From Sepiola atlantica (lineage: Eukaryota > Mollusca > Cephalopoda > Sepiida > Sepiolidae): a stretch of 64,000 nt of DNA. The first letter of the stretch is position 1. Each line of letters starts with the position of its first letter. The DNA is taken from NCBI GenBank assembly GCA_963556195.1, contig OY744523.1, positions 73,689,288 through 73,753,287 on the forward strand, given 5' to 3'. The notes under the pieces are model-generated. The model had not been told where the DNA came from. It did not search any database and worked only from the letters and a program-made list of their open reading frames with translations. The translations under genes and the position numbers were made by a program. This document shows, piece after piece, positions 32,650 to 44,135 of this stretch.

Positions 32650-33260
32650 CCTTTCTAAACAAATACGTTGAAGACATTGCCAAGGCTGCAGCAAAGAAGG
32701 TGGGCTCCCTCTACCGTGCTAGTAAACTCCTCACACGACATTATCCTGTATTTCTACAAAGCCACCATCTGCCCATGTATGGAGTATTGTAGCCACATCT
32801 GGGCTGGTGCATCATCCACTAGTCTCTCTCTCTTAGACAAGGTCCAAAAAAGAGTCGCCAACTTAATAGGTCCTTCACTATCCACCAAGCTCCAGCCCCT
32901 GTCCTATCTACAAATACTTCAATTGATTATGCTCTAGTGCCCCCTCGACGTAAATACACTAGACCAACCCGACAATCAGCTAAATCCCATCCATTCACTG
33001 TGGATGGCCCCCAGATGCCAGAGAGCCTTCTACTTCAATAACTTCTTTCCTCATGCTTCCAGCCTCTGGAACTCCCTCCCTGCTCCCTACTGTACCGGCA
33101 TGCAGAGGTTTAAAACTAATGTAAACAGACATCTCGCTATGCAGCTCCCAACTTAGGATGACACCCAAAACCTACACCCTAATTCTCAGTAGCCACTTAT
33201 GTCTACAGTGGCAGCCTGCCTTGTTTGGGGTGAAATATGTTAAAAAAAAAAGAAAAAAAA
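32650..33260 (+). pseudogene. CR1/jockey-like LINE, 3' end of ORF2 and tail
   Basis: Frames read AAAKKVGSLYRASKLLT, YKATICPCMEYCSHIWAGAS, LLDKVQKRVANLIG and, in another frame, LWNSLPAPYCTGMQRFKTNV and NRHLAMQLPT before a stop at about 33155. This is the usual C-terminal region after the RT palm. The tail has 'tgccttgtttggggtga' and ends in an A-rich run (33243-33268). Several frameshifts; 5' truncated. Same class as 54780-55640. Confidence 0.75.
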
Positions 33261-34026
33261 AAGAAGAGGGTAAACTTAATTGTTGATTTGGATGAGTTAG
33301 AATTTTTGAAACGGTAACTACAAGGTTATTAGTTTCAGTGTGAAACAAATTCAAATATTTTTCTTGTAGATAATTTTGAAGAAAACCTTACAAAAATTAT
33401 ATTGGTATGTAGTTTGAAGTTTTAGAAATTAAATTTGCCTGTAAAAGAAGTGAGTGAATATACTTCGTTTTGTGACAAAAATATGATTGTAAACTTTAGA
33501 AATGAGTAATTTATGTGTCATTTAAAATTTTAGATTTACAAAAAAATTCCCCTGACACAAAGCTATGGACTTATTGGCTATTTAAAATTTGACACATTTA
33601 GATTGGATTTACTGTAGTACAAAGTAATATACATATATTCCACTTTAGAATGGATTCATTTTACTTTAATTTGGGATTAAAAACAAAGATAATACTTTCT
33701 TATACAATTCATCTAGATCTTTTTTTTTTCATTTTACTCTAGTCAAAGTTCTCAGAAATCAAGGGGCCCCTTCCTGGGGCTAACACTTGATCTCTATATG
33801 AGATACATGGATATTCCAATATTCCATTAAAGTTCTCCTTTACCTGTCAAATGTTGAGTTAGTAAAGAAATTAAGAACATTAATTTTCCTCCTCCAAATT
33901 GACCAGTTAACTGTTATAGGGTATCGTTCTTCTGGTCTCTTAAATTATCGGATTCCAGGACAAGAATTCATCTAGTCTGGCGGAGTATCAAGCTCAGTAC
34001 TGTTACTTGAGGTAACATTACTTGGA
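33261..34026. other. no gene seen
   Basis: AT-rich without recognisable features. Confidence 0.5.
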
Positions 34027-34139
34027 AAAGGTATATAATTCCTCATATGAGCCAGTGTATAACCGTATGTGGAAAAAGAAAAAGGTATATAATTCCTCAT
34101 ATGAGCCAGTGTATAACCGTATGTGGAAAAAGAAAAAGG
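34027..34139 (+). repeat. 54-bp tandem duplication
   Basis: 'gtatataattcctcatatga' starts at 34031 and again at 34085. The two units appear identical. Confidence 0.9.
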
Positions 34140-34690
34140 AAGGAAAAAAAGATACATGCTGATTGTGGGTGCCGGCCTTCAGGTGGGGTGGAGATATGAC
34201 CAACATGAGCAGAGATAAAGGAGTGATATTTATGTATGTTCAGGAATGGGGGTGGAAGGTAGTTACAAGCCTATAAATTGAGGTTCTACCTCTCACCGTG
34301 TTATTGTGTTCTAGAGCTTGGTGGTGACCAGAGGTAGTGCGTTATTTGACTCACTGTGACCAGATGCTGGATGGTTGCTCCAGTAGAGAAATCCGTTCTC
34401 TGCCCCATTACATCTTATTACCAGACCTATTGGTTGGTTAACTAAGGGAGCATTTTCTTTTGCAACCCACCCCTGACTGCTGCCTCGGCCCCTTTCAGGG
34501 GATTGACTTAGAAAGATTTTTCCTACACTTATCGAGAGGATTTTATTTGGGCTTCGAATACTATATTATTTTGAATATTTGGTTAGGGTTTACTTGTAGG
34601 TAGAAATATCCTCATGTCAGGTTGTCCTGACAAACCCTTGTACAGAGAGACCGAAGACACTCGAGGATGGTGTCTAGTAGGTAATTCAAA
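34140..34690. other. moderately GC-rich unassigned stretch
   Basis: 34290-34530 ('tctagagcttggtggtga', 'gcctcggcccctttcaggg') is more complex than its neighbours and loosely recalls the body of the solo LTR at 6123-6623 (G/C block followed by a pyrimidine-rich line), but I cannot align ends. Possibly an old LTR. Confidence 0.3.
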
Positions 34691-34699
34691 CTCTCCATG

Positions 34700-34795
34700 T
34701 GTTCGCCAAAACATACTGTGTCAGGTTCGAACCTTAATACGATGGATTTGAAACTGAACATCTTAACCCATTATACTATTGGAATATCAATAAAA
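34700..34795 (-). repeat. tRNA-derived SINE head, minus strand
   Basis: Reverse complement: A box TAGTATAATGGG (near 34785-34774) and B box GGTTCGAACC (near 34723-34732). No hammerhead core follows. Not a functional tRNA, since arms do not pair. Confidence 0.6.
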
Positions 34796-37550
34796 ACACA
34801 GCGTTTTTTTTAACTAAATAAATTAATCTCTGTGATATTACGTTTTTATTCTTTGATATAAACCAATAAAAACCGTTTTATTATCCACGTGTTTGTAAAT
34901 GAAACTGTTGTGTGAGAAACGACATTTTATTTGATGGATGAAATCCACTTTTCTGCTTGTGATTCTTTTATTTTTCTAAGTGTAAATACAAATGATTTTA
35001 TTAAGAGTGTTTTTTAGTATACAACTGAAATTTTCGTGGATGACATTTTTCTTATGAATTAAACCTTCCAAAATACTGAGATTTTCTTTCCTTTATTTAA
35101 TAAAAAATAAACAAGAATTGCTATTGTTAAGAAACGTCCATTCAATCAGTGTTTGTTTAGCAATGCAAATTCTGGAGATGCTTGGACGCGTTTAAAATAA
35201 AATGCGCTTTTAAACTAAACTGTGAGACAAAGATTTTCATAAATTCTAATTAAAAGAAATGATGAACATTTACTGTTTTACTACAGAAAATAAATGAAAA
35301 TACTTTTTTTTCAAGGGGAATAACTCTTGATTATTATTTCTGTATGATTTGTTCCCCTTGAAAGATTTCCCATGTTTTATGTAAATAAATATGAACATAA
35401 ACCAACAAAATTTCAATTTTATTCCTAAAATTTATACATTTTCTTTATTTAATTAATCGGAATTTTTATATTTATTTTAATGGTGAAATATTAAAAAAAC
35501 AAAACATAGACATTCTGATTTTAAATTTGGACAACGGTTTGGTTGTTGGAGTTAAACAGACCCTATTGTTAACTATTCATTGTATACGCTTAATTCAAGA
35601 CCAGTCTCTATTTTTCTCATAGCTGGAGGAAATTTTGAATTCATATCTTTCCAAACGGCAAAATTTGTTTCACCAAACTAGAATCGATAGGGAAACTTCT
35701 TCAGAGGGTGTTGACATTTTACATTTTTTGTGTGTATAGTTCTTTTATAATTTGGCATTAATATGCCAGGGTTAAATCCCCCCCACCCCCACTTTTAACT
35801 TGTTTTTACCTTTAAATTAAAAAAATTTCTTCATCATCCTATTTAAAAAATTTTTTTAAATTTTTGTTAAGAAAAGTAGTAAGAAAAGAAGGGTAAGTTT
35901 TTTTTTATGTAAGGTCAACTCAAAATGATCCCTCTCTTCTCAAATGTCAAAAATGTTTGCAAATAGAAATTTTTGGCTAAACACTGGTCGAAAAATCAAG
36001 AACGGAAATTATTTAATGTTAAATTTATATGAAACAAACTAAATCTCAATGTTAAATATTTTTAGTAAATTTTTACAAAATTGTTTAAATGTTTTTTTAA
36101 TCAGTAAAAAAAAAAACTGTGTGTGTGTGGAAAAGGAGGATGTGTTACACTTTCGTCAAACTAAGTTGTTTCCCCCTCTCTCTCCCCCTCTCCCCCTCTC
36201 TCTCAATATGCTATTATCATTCAGGATTTAATGAATAGTAGTTCTCTCTAGCTTCTTTCTTTATTCTTTAATTGTGTTTGATACAATGATTATTTTGTCT
36301 GAGATGCACAGTGAAGTGGTTTACTATTGCTGTTCTCACAGTATCTTTTAACAACATCCTTGAGCTAGTAACAAGCCTAGACTAAAGCTCAGTCCCCCCC
36401 CCCCTTATCTTGTTGAGAGCTGGAGGTGGTTTGCGTTTTGCAAGGATATCTCTATAAAGTAAATACAAAATGTCTTAGTTGGAGTTTGAACCATCTGCAT
36501 AGTAATACGTTTATTCACCTTCCACATAAAAGTGGTGCAAAACTCTTCTGTTCACGGAATTAATTTTACCCGTCTTGAAATGAGTATTCTTCTAGCTTGT
36601 TTATAAAACAAATTAATCTACAAACCAAATGTATACAAAACACATTTGTGGTTTTGGCATAAAATGACCCAATGACGGTTCAAACCACCAACCAACAGTG
36701 TATGATTTGTTTCTGTTTTCTTCCAGTATGTTTTTCTATCTCCTACATCCTGGCTATAATTCTGTAAATGTCTGCAAAGATCAGAGACTTTGCCTCTTTG
36801 ATGTATGCTGACAGTTACACTTAAGGTTATGTGGAACTTGTATAGAAAACATATCACACATTTCTTGAAATGTATTCCATGAATGGTAGATGAATAGTTT
36901 GTTTGTTGAGAGAAGAGAGAGCGAGAGAACATTGACATAGATATGTTTTAGAATGTAATGGTTTCCTGTTAATACTTGGTCTTAATCATTCTTCAATGTT
37001 TTTAGCATTTCCGTTTTTTTTTTTGTTTTTTTTTCTCACCCTATTACAAAGGATTTTTAAGACTTGTCATTGGAAAAATAACACACTGTAAATAGAATCT
37101 TATTTGAATACATTTCTTAAGCTTTTATTAATATTATAAAATTACGAACATAGTTTCTATCATTTGATTATGCTATAACTTTAATTCTATCCTTTTTGTA
37201 AAATGTCTTTGAACTGGTGTAAATTTATGGACCGATTTTCTGATTATGAATTGTATTTATTCATTTTATTTATTTATTTAATATATTTAATTTATAAGTT
37301 TATATCCGCTCTTTGAACGGTGTTGGTACAGTACTTGAGTATGTCAATTTCCATCTTTATCTAGCGTCTACTGCTTTATAGCCAGTAGGAAGAAAAATAT
37401 TTGTGAAATTTCATGAAAAAAAATGCTACTTAGTATTTGCATGAGAGAGTAAGTAACTACAATGAATCTATTTGCATATTGGTTATATTGATAAAAACAT
37501 TAGAAATTAGGATAAGAAATGTTGTTTGTGGGTTAGAAAACATTGTTTAT
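34796..37550. other. long gene-free AT-rich stretch
   Basis: No exon, RNA gene or array. A short piece at 36535-36585 ('aactcttctgttcacggaat') is the end of element G. T/C-rich patch at 36170-36210; degenerate B-box-like sequences near 36485 and 36670 are too weak to call. Confidence 0.5.
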
Positions 37551-37848
37551 ATGGTAATATGAATTATTAAAAATAATAATAAGCAATTAGAACACCATAC
37601 AATGCATTTTAGCTTTATTAACTTTTATTTTATTCTATTTTTTCAATTTAATTTTCGAAAATATACTTCCTCGTCAGAATTTCAAATAAAGATATATTAA
37701 AATACCTTTTTTTTTCTTTTCTTCATCTCGTTTATGGTGTGTTATTAATTCATGTGATTGAAAAAAAATAAAAATAAAAGTTAATAAAACTAAAATGTAT
37801 TGTATGGCGTTCTAATTGCTCATTATTTTTAATAATTCATATTACCAT
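37551..37848. mobile_element. MITE-like element with ~96-bp inverted ends
   Basis: 37551-37648 and 37757-37848 are inverted copies with few differences, from 'atggtaatatgaattatt' to its complement. The ~108-bp centre is T-rich. No coding and no clear target-site duplication. Confidence 0.75.
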
Positions 37849-38159
37849 TAAAAATTATGTTTTTAAGCAAAAATAATTTTATTTGAATACACTTTGTCTA
37901 CTTTTTTGTGGATTATCAAAAAAAAACGGTAACTTAGTTAAAATAAATATTTATGTAACGTTTTTTTATATTACTATGTTAATTTTTAAAATTTATAAAA
38001 CATGTATCCAGTTAAAAAAACATCTTTTAGACTCACATGAGATTTGAACTTCGATATTTACTTTGTAAAAACTACTTCTTTAGTAATGTGTACTTTACCT
38101 ATTTTTTTTTTTGTCAACCGATCACATGTTTCTATTTGTGTATGAACAGAAAAACTCCC

Positions 38160-39271
38160 CAAACATCATAACTTTTTAATTGTATATAGATTATGCCTAT
38201 TTGAGCAGCTATTATCAATAACCTAACCCAAAACACCATAACTTTTTAATTGTATATAGATTATGCCTATTTGAGCAGCTATTATCAATAACCTAACCCA
38301 AAACACCATAACTTTTTAATTGTATATAGATTATGCCTATTTGAGCAGCTATTATCAATAACCTAACCCAAAACACCATAACTTTTTAATTGTATATAGA
38401 TTATGCCTATTTGAGCAGCTATTATCAATAACCTAACCCAAAACACCATAACTTTTTGATTGTATATAGATTATGCCTCTTTGAGCAGCTATTATCAATA
38501 ACCTAACCCAAAACACCATAACTTTTTGATTGTATATAGATTATGCCTATTTGAGCAGCTATTATCAATAACCTAACCCAAAACACCATAACTTTTTGAT
38601 TGTATATAGATTATGCCTATTTGAGCAGCTATTATCAATAACCTAACCCAAAACACCATAACTTTTTGATTGTATATAGATTATGCCTCTTTGAGCAGCT
38701 ATTATCAATAACCTAACCCAAAACACCATAACTTTTTGATTGTATATAGATTATGCCTATTTGAGCAGCTATTATCAATAACCTAACCCAAAACACCATA
38801 ACTTTTTAATTGTATATAGATTATGCCTATTTGAGCAGCTATTATCAATAACCTAACCCAAAACACCATAACTTTTTGATTGTATATAGATTATGCCTAT
38901 TTGAGCAGCTATTATCAATAACCTAACCCAAAACACCATAACTTTTTAATTGTATATAGATTATGCCTATTTGAGCAGCTATTATCAATAACCTAACCCT
39001 AACCACCATAACTTTTTGATTATATATAGATTATGCCTATTTGAGCAGCTATTATCAATAACCTAACCCAAAACACCATAACTTTTTGATTGTATATAGA
39101 TTATGCCTCTTTGAGCAGCTATTATCAATAACCTAACCCAAAACACCATAACTTTTTGATTGTATATAGATTATGCCTCTTTGAGCAGCTATTATCAATA
39201 ACCTAACCCTAACCACCATAACTTTTTGATTATATATAGATTATGCCTATTTGAGCAGCTATTATCAATAA
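38160..39271 (+). repeat. 70-bp satellite, about 16 units
   Basis: The phrase 'ttgagcagctattatcaata' recurs exactly every 70 bp. Units vary at two main sites (aattg/gattg and cctat/cctct). Most units join as CCTAACCCAAAACACC, but two junctions, near 38995 and 39205, read CCTAACCCTAACCACC, and both are followed by the 'gattatatatag' variant, so they are copies of one another. Confidence 0.97.
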
Positions 39272-39359
39272 TCTTATGTCAACTTCAAGAAAAATCTCAT
39301 GGAATATACAGATGAAATTCTCCTAAATATTTAGTATTGGGAGCTTTCAGATGAGATAT

Positions 39360-39960
39360 TTAAAAGAGTCTGAAGTTATTCAACTACTTGGGTTGTAATA
39401 TTACGTCGGATGGTAAAAGTGATGCTGAAATCTAGAAACGAATCGCAATGGCAAAATCTGCTTTCCATAGCATGGAGGGCATCTTACAAAACTGAAACAT
39501 AAAAATGAACACAAAAATCAAAATCTTGAAGGCGTACATATGGTCAATCCTACTTTACGGTTGCGAATGTTAGACATTGTCGAAAGTGACTGAAAGTCGT
39601 TTAGAAGCAGCGGAGATATGGTTTCTAAAAAGAATTTTATGAATCTCATGGACAGAAAGGGAGAGAAATGAAGAAGTCATGTGTAAGGCTGACTACAAAA
39701 GATCGCTTCTCAATTTTATCCATGCCAGAGAGTTAAAGTTCTTCAGCCATATAATGCAGGCGGACGGCCTGGAGAAAAGCTTGATGTTAGGAAAAATCGA
39801 CGGCAAAAAGAGTAGATGAAGACAGCGTACCAAGTTCACAGATGGCTTCAACAGGATCACTGGAATCACGACTCTAGATTTAATCAGAAAGACCGAATGC
39901 AGAGAAGAATAGAGAGCCATGATCATCGATGTCTGCAAACAGACCTGATACCTGAAGAAG
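39360..39960 (+). pseudogene. RTE-like LINE fragment
   Basis: Nucleotide-level copy of 56965-57540: 'caactacttgggttgtaat', 'acggttgcgaatgtt', 'cttcagccatataatgcagg', ending 'gacctgatacctgaagaag'. Several in-frame stops relative to the better copy. The Ty3-like element is inserted ~145 bp downstream. Confidence 0.85.
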
Positions 39961-40109
39961 AAGAAGTTATACCAACATGTAAAAGAATTTGTAGGGGAAG
40001 GGGAGAGTATAAAGTAAAAGTAGAAACAAAACAAAAAATAATGAAACAATTATAAAATTAAAACATTTTTTTAATGTTGAAATAGGATACAGTGTTTTAT
40101 AGAGGTACC

Positions 40110-40278
40110 TGTAGTAACAAAGATAATTGATGCCTGTCTCCCCCTTGGAGTAATAATGGAATGTTCTACATTCGTGTATATTAAGAGTGAATGTTAAAAC
40201 ACTATTTGTCTAGCTAAGCAACAAATGGTTAAATAAAGCTTATCCTTAAGTTATATTCGGCGTCCAGTTTTTATTACA
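40110..40278 (+). repeat. 5' LTR
   Basis: Begins TGTAGTAACA and ends TTTATTACA (TG...CA). A TATA-like 'gtgtatatta' lies near 40174-40183 and AATAAA at 40232-40237. If transcription starts near 40205-40224, U3 is ~100 bp and R contains the polyadenylation signal. No difference from the 3' LTR was seen on reading. Confidence 0.93.
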
Positions 40279-40279
40279 A

Positions 40280-40293
40280 TTTATTTAACCATT
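40280..40293 (+). other. self-complementary primer-binding-site candidate
   Basis: 'tttatttaaccatt' starts one base after the 5' LTR, where retroelements bind their primer. It is not of the usual tRNA 3'-end type (no TGG start). It is the exact reverse complement of LTR bases 40224-40237. Tf1/sushi-type elements prime from their own folded RNA in this way. Confidence 0.65.
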
Positions 40294-40297
40294 CGTT

Positions 40298-43200
40298 ATG
40301 GAACGTTACTTGAAACCCGATCGTCTAGACCTTGATACGGCCGACTCGGAATCTACTGACAAATGGCGGCATTGGAGAAAAATGTTCGAAGGATTCCTTA
40401 CAGCTCTACAGTTATCTTCAAACGCGGCTTTAACAGGTACTGAGAAATATACCCTTCTTTTACATCATGTCTCTACTGCTATTTATAGAAATTTATCTGA
40501 ATGTGAAAATTATGAAACTGCGGTGGACATTTTAGAAGCCATGTTTGTAAAGAAAAAAAATACTATTTTTGCTAGACATTTACTTGCTACCCGGCGTCAA
40601 CAACCAGAAGAAAGCCTTGAACAATACCTTCAGATTCTAAAGACGTTAAGTCGCGAGTGTGAATTTACAGCCTTAACTGCGAACCAAGCGAGAGATGTTT
40701 TTATCAGGGACGCATTTATTAATGGAATACAGTCCAACCAAATAAGACAAAGACTACTAGAGAATAAAAACCTAGACTTACCAACAGCTTATGAACAAGC
40801 TCTAACGTTGGACATGGCACAGAAGCAGTCTGTCTTCTATTTACAACCCGATATTTTGGGAGCTGCTATCGTAGCCCCTCCTCTGCATGTTCAAAATTCT
40901 TCCATTGTCCAAGATGCTGCCACCCCCCTTTCTAACGATCACGAACAACTTATCACTGCCGCCTCAGCTGGATCCACATGCTACTTTTGTGGCCTTCGTA
41001 TACATGCTCGTTCGTCCTGCCCGGCTCGAGATGTTAGATGCCACAAGTGTGATAAGCAGGGACATTTTTCGAAGGTTTGCCGGTCAGCTTCTCAAAAAAA
41101 ACGTTCGGCTACTCTTGCTACTGTAGCACCAATTACAATATCAGCTGCATTCCCCGGCTGCCTCTCAAAAACAATCGTGAGGGTAAAAATCAATGGATTG
41201 ACTATTCATGCGCTTATTGATACAGGCAGTTCCGAAAGTTTTATTAATGCCAGTATTGTAAAAGCAAATAAATGGGAAATATTTCCTTGTTCCAACCAAA
41301 TATCAATGGCAAATTCATCTTTATCGTCCCATGTAATTGGATATTGCATGGTTAACCTGAAACTAAAAGGAAACTCCTATCAAGGGATCAAATTATCAGT
41401 AATGAAAAACCTCTGCTGCGAAGTGATTTTGGGTCACAATTTTCTAAAACAACATTCATGCGTTGAAATTCCTTTTGGTGGCCCCAAGCCAGTCCTAAGC
41501 GTATGTGGACTAGCAGCTGTCAAAGTGCGGCACCCGTCACTTTTTACAAACTTAACTCCTGACTGCAAACCAATAGCAATAAAATCAAGACGCTATTCAG
41601 AAACGGACAAGCAGTTCATAGCAGCAGAAGTAACAAAACTACTTAAGGAAGGAATTATAGAGCCAAGTGAATCTCCATGGCGAGCACAGGTCCTCGTAAC
41701 AGCCACTGAAAATCACAAGAAAAGGATGGTCATTGACTATTCCCAGACCATCAACAGATACACATTACTCGATGCCTATCCACTGCCTCGTATTGACGAA
41801 ATGATTTCTAATATTGCAAAATATCACACTTTCAGTACTTTAGATCTCAGAAGTGCCTACCATCAGGTACCTATCAAGCCAGAGGATAAGCCCTACACGG
41901 CATTCGAGGCCTGCGGTCGCCTATATCAGTTCTGCCGAATTCCTTTTGGGATAACAAATGGTGTGGCTAGCTTCCAGAGGGTAATAGATGAAATAATCTC
42001 CAATGAAAAATTGAAGGGTACTGTTGCATATATAGACAATGTCACAGTATGCGGACATAACCAAGCTGAACATGACCACAACCTTAAACGATTCATGGCT
42101 GCCGTCAAGAAATATAATCTGACTTTGAACAGTGAAAAATGTTCCTACAACTTGAAAAGCATCAAATTATTGGGATACATTGTCAAAAATGGCACCATGA
42201 CGCCGGATCCCGAGCGACTGAAACCGCTAATGGAATTACCAATCCCTGGAAACATGCCCTCTTTACGACGAGCCCTCGGTATGTTTGCTCACTACTCCCA
42301 ATGGGTTGCGTCTTTTTCAGAAAAAATACACCCATTGACACAAGTATCTACTTTTCCGTTGTCCTGTTCCGCCATCAGAGCATTTCAAAACATGAAAAGG
42401 AACATTGCTCAGTCTGCCATTTCTGCTGTGGATCCTTTTATCCCTCTATTAGTTGAGACGGATGCCTCCGACTGTGCGATAGCTGCCTCACTGAGACAAT
42501 CCGGTCGTCCTGTAGCTTTTTTTTCAAGAACACTTTCGAAATCCGAGCGACGACACTCTGCAATAGAAAAAGAAGCGTACGCCATAGTTGAGGCATTACG
42601 AAAATGGAGGCATTACTTAATCGGCCGACATTTTGAATTAATCACTGACCAAAAGTCGGTCTCGTTTATGTTTAACCCAAAAACAACGAGTAAAATAAAA
42701 AACGAGAAAATAGCGAGATGGAGAATGGAGCTTTCTTGCTACTCCTTTGACGTCACTTACCGCCCTGGTAAGGAGAATGCCGCGGTCGACGCGCTTTCAA
42801 GGGTGTGTGGCCTGGTAACTGGCTCAGATGATCTTCAGTATATACACAGGGAATTGTGTCACCCAGGTATCACAAGAATGATTCACGTAGTCAGGAGCAG
42901 AAACTTGCCATATTCTGTTGAAGACGTAAAAAGAATTACAAACTCTTGTCGGATATGCGCAGAAAATAAGCCCAGGTTCTACAAACCTCCTCCAGCAACA
43001 CTCATTAAGGCCACACAGCCTTTTGAAAGACTTAACCTGGATTTTAAGGGCCCTTTACCCTCTAAAACTAAAAATAAATACATGCTCACAATAATAGACG
43101 AGTACTCAAGATTTCCGTTCGTCATCCCCTGCCCAGACGTAACGGCTGCAACAGTAATTCAAGGCCTCTGCTCCGTTTTTGGAGTGCCTGCATATATACA

Positions 43201-44116
43201 TTCAGATCGTGGGTCTGCTTTTATGTCGGACGAACTCAAGCAGTTTCTGCATGAACGAAGAGTAGCTGTAAGTAGAACAACTCCTCACAATCCTCAAGGA
43301 AACGGACAGTGCGAAAGATACAATGGTATAATATGGAAGACAGTACAGTTGGCGGCAGCAAATCGCAATAGTCCGATCTCCGATTGGGAAAGTCTCATCC
43401 CCATGGCCTTATACGCTATTAGGACTCTATTATGTACAGCGACAAACGCTACCCCACATGAGAGATTCTTCTCGTTCCCACGACGAAGCTCAGCAGGCAC
43501 ATCACTTCCCTCGTGGCTTGCACAACCTGGCACAGTTTTATTAAAACGTCATGTTCGTCATAGTAAACATGACCCATTGGTAAGCGAGGTACAATTAATC
43601 GAAGCGAACCCTCAGTATGCACTGGTCAGAAATTCAGAAGGAAGGCAATCTACTGTCTCCTTAAGGGATCTAGCCCCAGCAGGAAATGTATATGAACGTA
43701 GAACTGCTTCAGATGGATATAGAGCTCCGGTTCGTGGAACAAGTCCGACCCTCTTAGGTGATCGTGTGCCAGATACGTCAAGTTCAGAGTCCCAACAAAA
43801 CGAATCTGAATATACTAACAGAGTCGTCTCTGACTCTAGTTCGGACGACAGATGGGTACCACGAAAGCGGTTTCACCCAATATCTGAGACAGATACTCAA
43901 TCTTCAGACACCAAGCGACCGAAGCGCCGTAGAAAACGAGAGCGATTTGGAGCAAGATATTTTAGCCCTAAACCAGCAACACAAGACAGTCCCGAAACGT
44001 CGTCAGGTCCCGAGGAGCCTAGATTAGAAATGGATGTCGGGCACGAACAACCAAGACGCCCTCAAAGAACCCGCAGGAGGCCAGGTCGATGGGATGATTT
44101 TGTTCCCTACGAATAA
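40298..44116 (+). CDS. Gag-Pol polyprotein, Ty3/gypsy type, single ORF
   Basis: The 1272-residue ORF needs no frameshift. Gag covers about residues 1-220 and is followed by two CCHC knuckles (C228-C241 and C248-C261). The aspartic protease motif is LIDTGS (306-311). RT has TLDLRSAYHQV (514-523) with the first catalytic Asp, FGITNG, and YIDN (578-581) in place of the usual YxDD. RNase H has ETDAS (D722) and TDQKS (D784). Integrase has a zinc site H850/H855/C884/C887 and a DDE triad D915, D970, E1006 with the standard 35-residue gap, then a GPF/Y-like C-terminal module. A basic Ser-rich tail ends the protein. The start ATG is five bases after the presumed primer site, so the leader is very short. 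The protein makes particles, copies RNA to DNA and integrates it. Confidence 0.95.
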   Translation: MERYLKPDRLDLDTADSESTDKWRHWRKMFEGFLTALQLSSNAALTGTEKYTLLLHHVSTAIYRNLSECENYETAVDILEAMFVKKKNTIFARHLLATRRQQPEESLEQYLQILKTLSRECEFTALTANQARDVFIRDAFINGIQSNQIRQRLLENKNLDLPTAYEQALTLDMAQKQSVFYLQPDILGAAIVAPPLHVQNSSIVQDAATPLSNDHEQLITAASAGSTCYFCGLRIHARSSCPARDVRCHKCDKQGHFSKVCRSASQKKRSATLATVAPITISAAFPGCLSKTIVRVKINGLTIHALIDTGSSESFINASIVKANKWEIFPCSNQISMANSSLSSHVIGYCMVNLKLKGNSYQGIKLSVMKNLCCEVILGHNFLKQHSCVEIPFGGPKPVLSVCGLAAVKVRHPSLFTNLTPDCKPIAIKSRRYSETDKQFIAAEVTKLLKEGIIEPSESPWRAQVLVTATENHKKRMVIDYSQTINRYTLLDAYPLPRIDEMISNIAKYHTFSTLDLRSAYHQVPIKPEDKPYTAFEACGRLYQFCRIPFGITNGVASFQRVIDEIISNEKLKGTVAYIDNVTVCGHNQAEHDHNLKRFMAAVKKYNLTLNSEKCSYNLKSIKLLGYIVKNGTMTPDPERLKPLMELPIPGNMPSLRRALGMFAHYSQWVASFSEKIHPLTQVSTFPLSCSAIRAFQNMKRNIAQSAISAVDPFIPLLVETDASDCAIAASLRQSGRPVAFFSRTLSKSERRHSAIEKEAYAIVEALRKWRHYLIGRHFELITDQKSVSFMFNPKTTSKIKNEKIARWRMELSCYSFDVTYRPGKENAAVDALSRVCGLVTGSDDLQYIHRELCHPGITRMIHVVRSRNLPYSVEDVKRITNSCRICAENKPRFYKPPPATLIKATQPFERLNLDFKGPLPSKTKNKYMLTIIDEYSRFPFVIPCPDVTAATVIQGLCSVFGVPAYIHSDRGSAFMSDELKQFLHERRVAVSRTTPHNPQGNGQCERYNGIIWKTVQLAAANRNSPISDWESLIPMALYAIRTLLCTATNATPHERFFSFPRRSSAGTSLPSWLAQPGTVLLKRHVRHSKHDPLVSEVQLIEANPQYALVRNSEGRQSTVSLRDLAPAGNVYERRTASDGYRAPVRGTSPTLLGDRVPDTSSSESQQNESEYTNRVVSDSSSDDRWVPRKRFHPISETDTQSSDTKRPKRRRKRERFGARYFSPKPATQDSPETSSGPEEPRLEMDVGHEQPRRPQRTRRRPGRWDDFVPYE

Positions 44117-44121
44117 GAAGA

Positions 44122-44135
44122 TAGATGGGGGAGAA
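44122..44135 (+). other. polypurine tract
   Basis: Purine-rich 'agatgggggagaa' directly before the 3' LTR is the plus-strand primer site expected in an LTR element. Confidence 0.8.

Noticed and set aside
38160..39271. CRISPR-like array
   Set aside because: Regular spacing, but there are no unique spacers: whole 70-bp units repeat, and this is a eukaryotic genome. The same applies to 9747-10945.
40887..41126. Extra small ORFs inside gag-pol
   Set aside because: They are overlapping-frame shadows of the 1272-codon ORF; no sign of an envelope or accessory gene.
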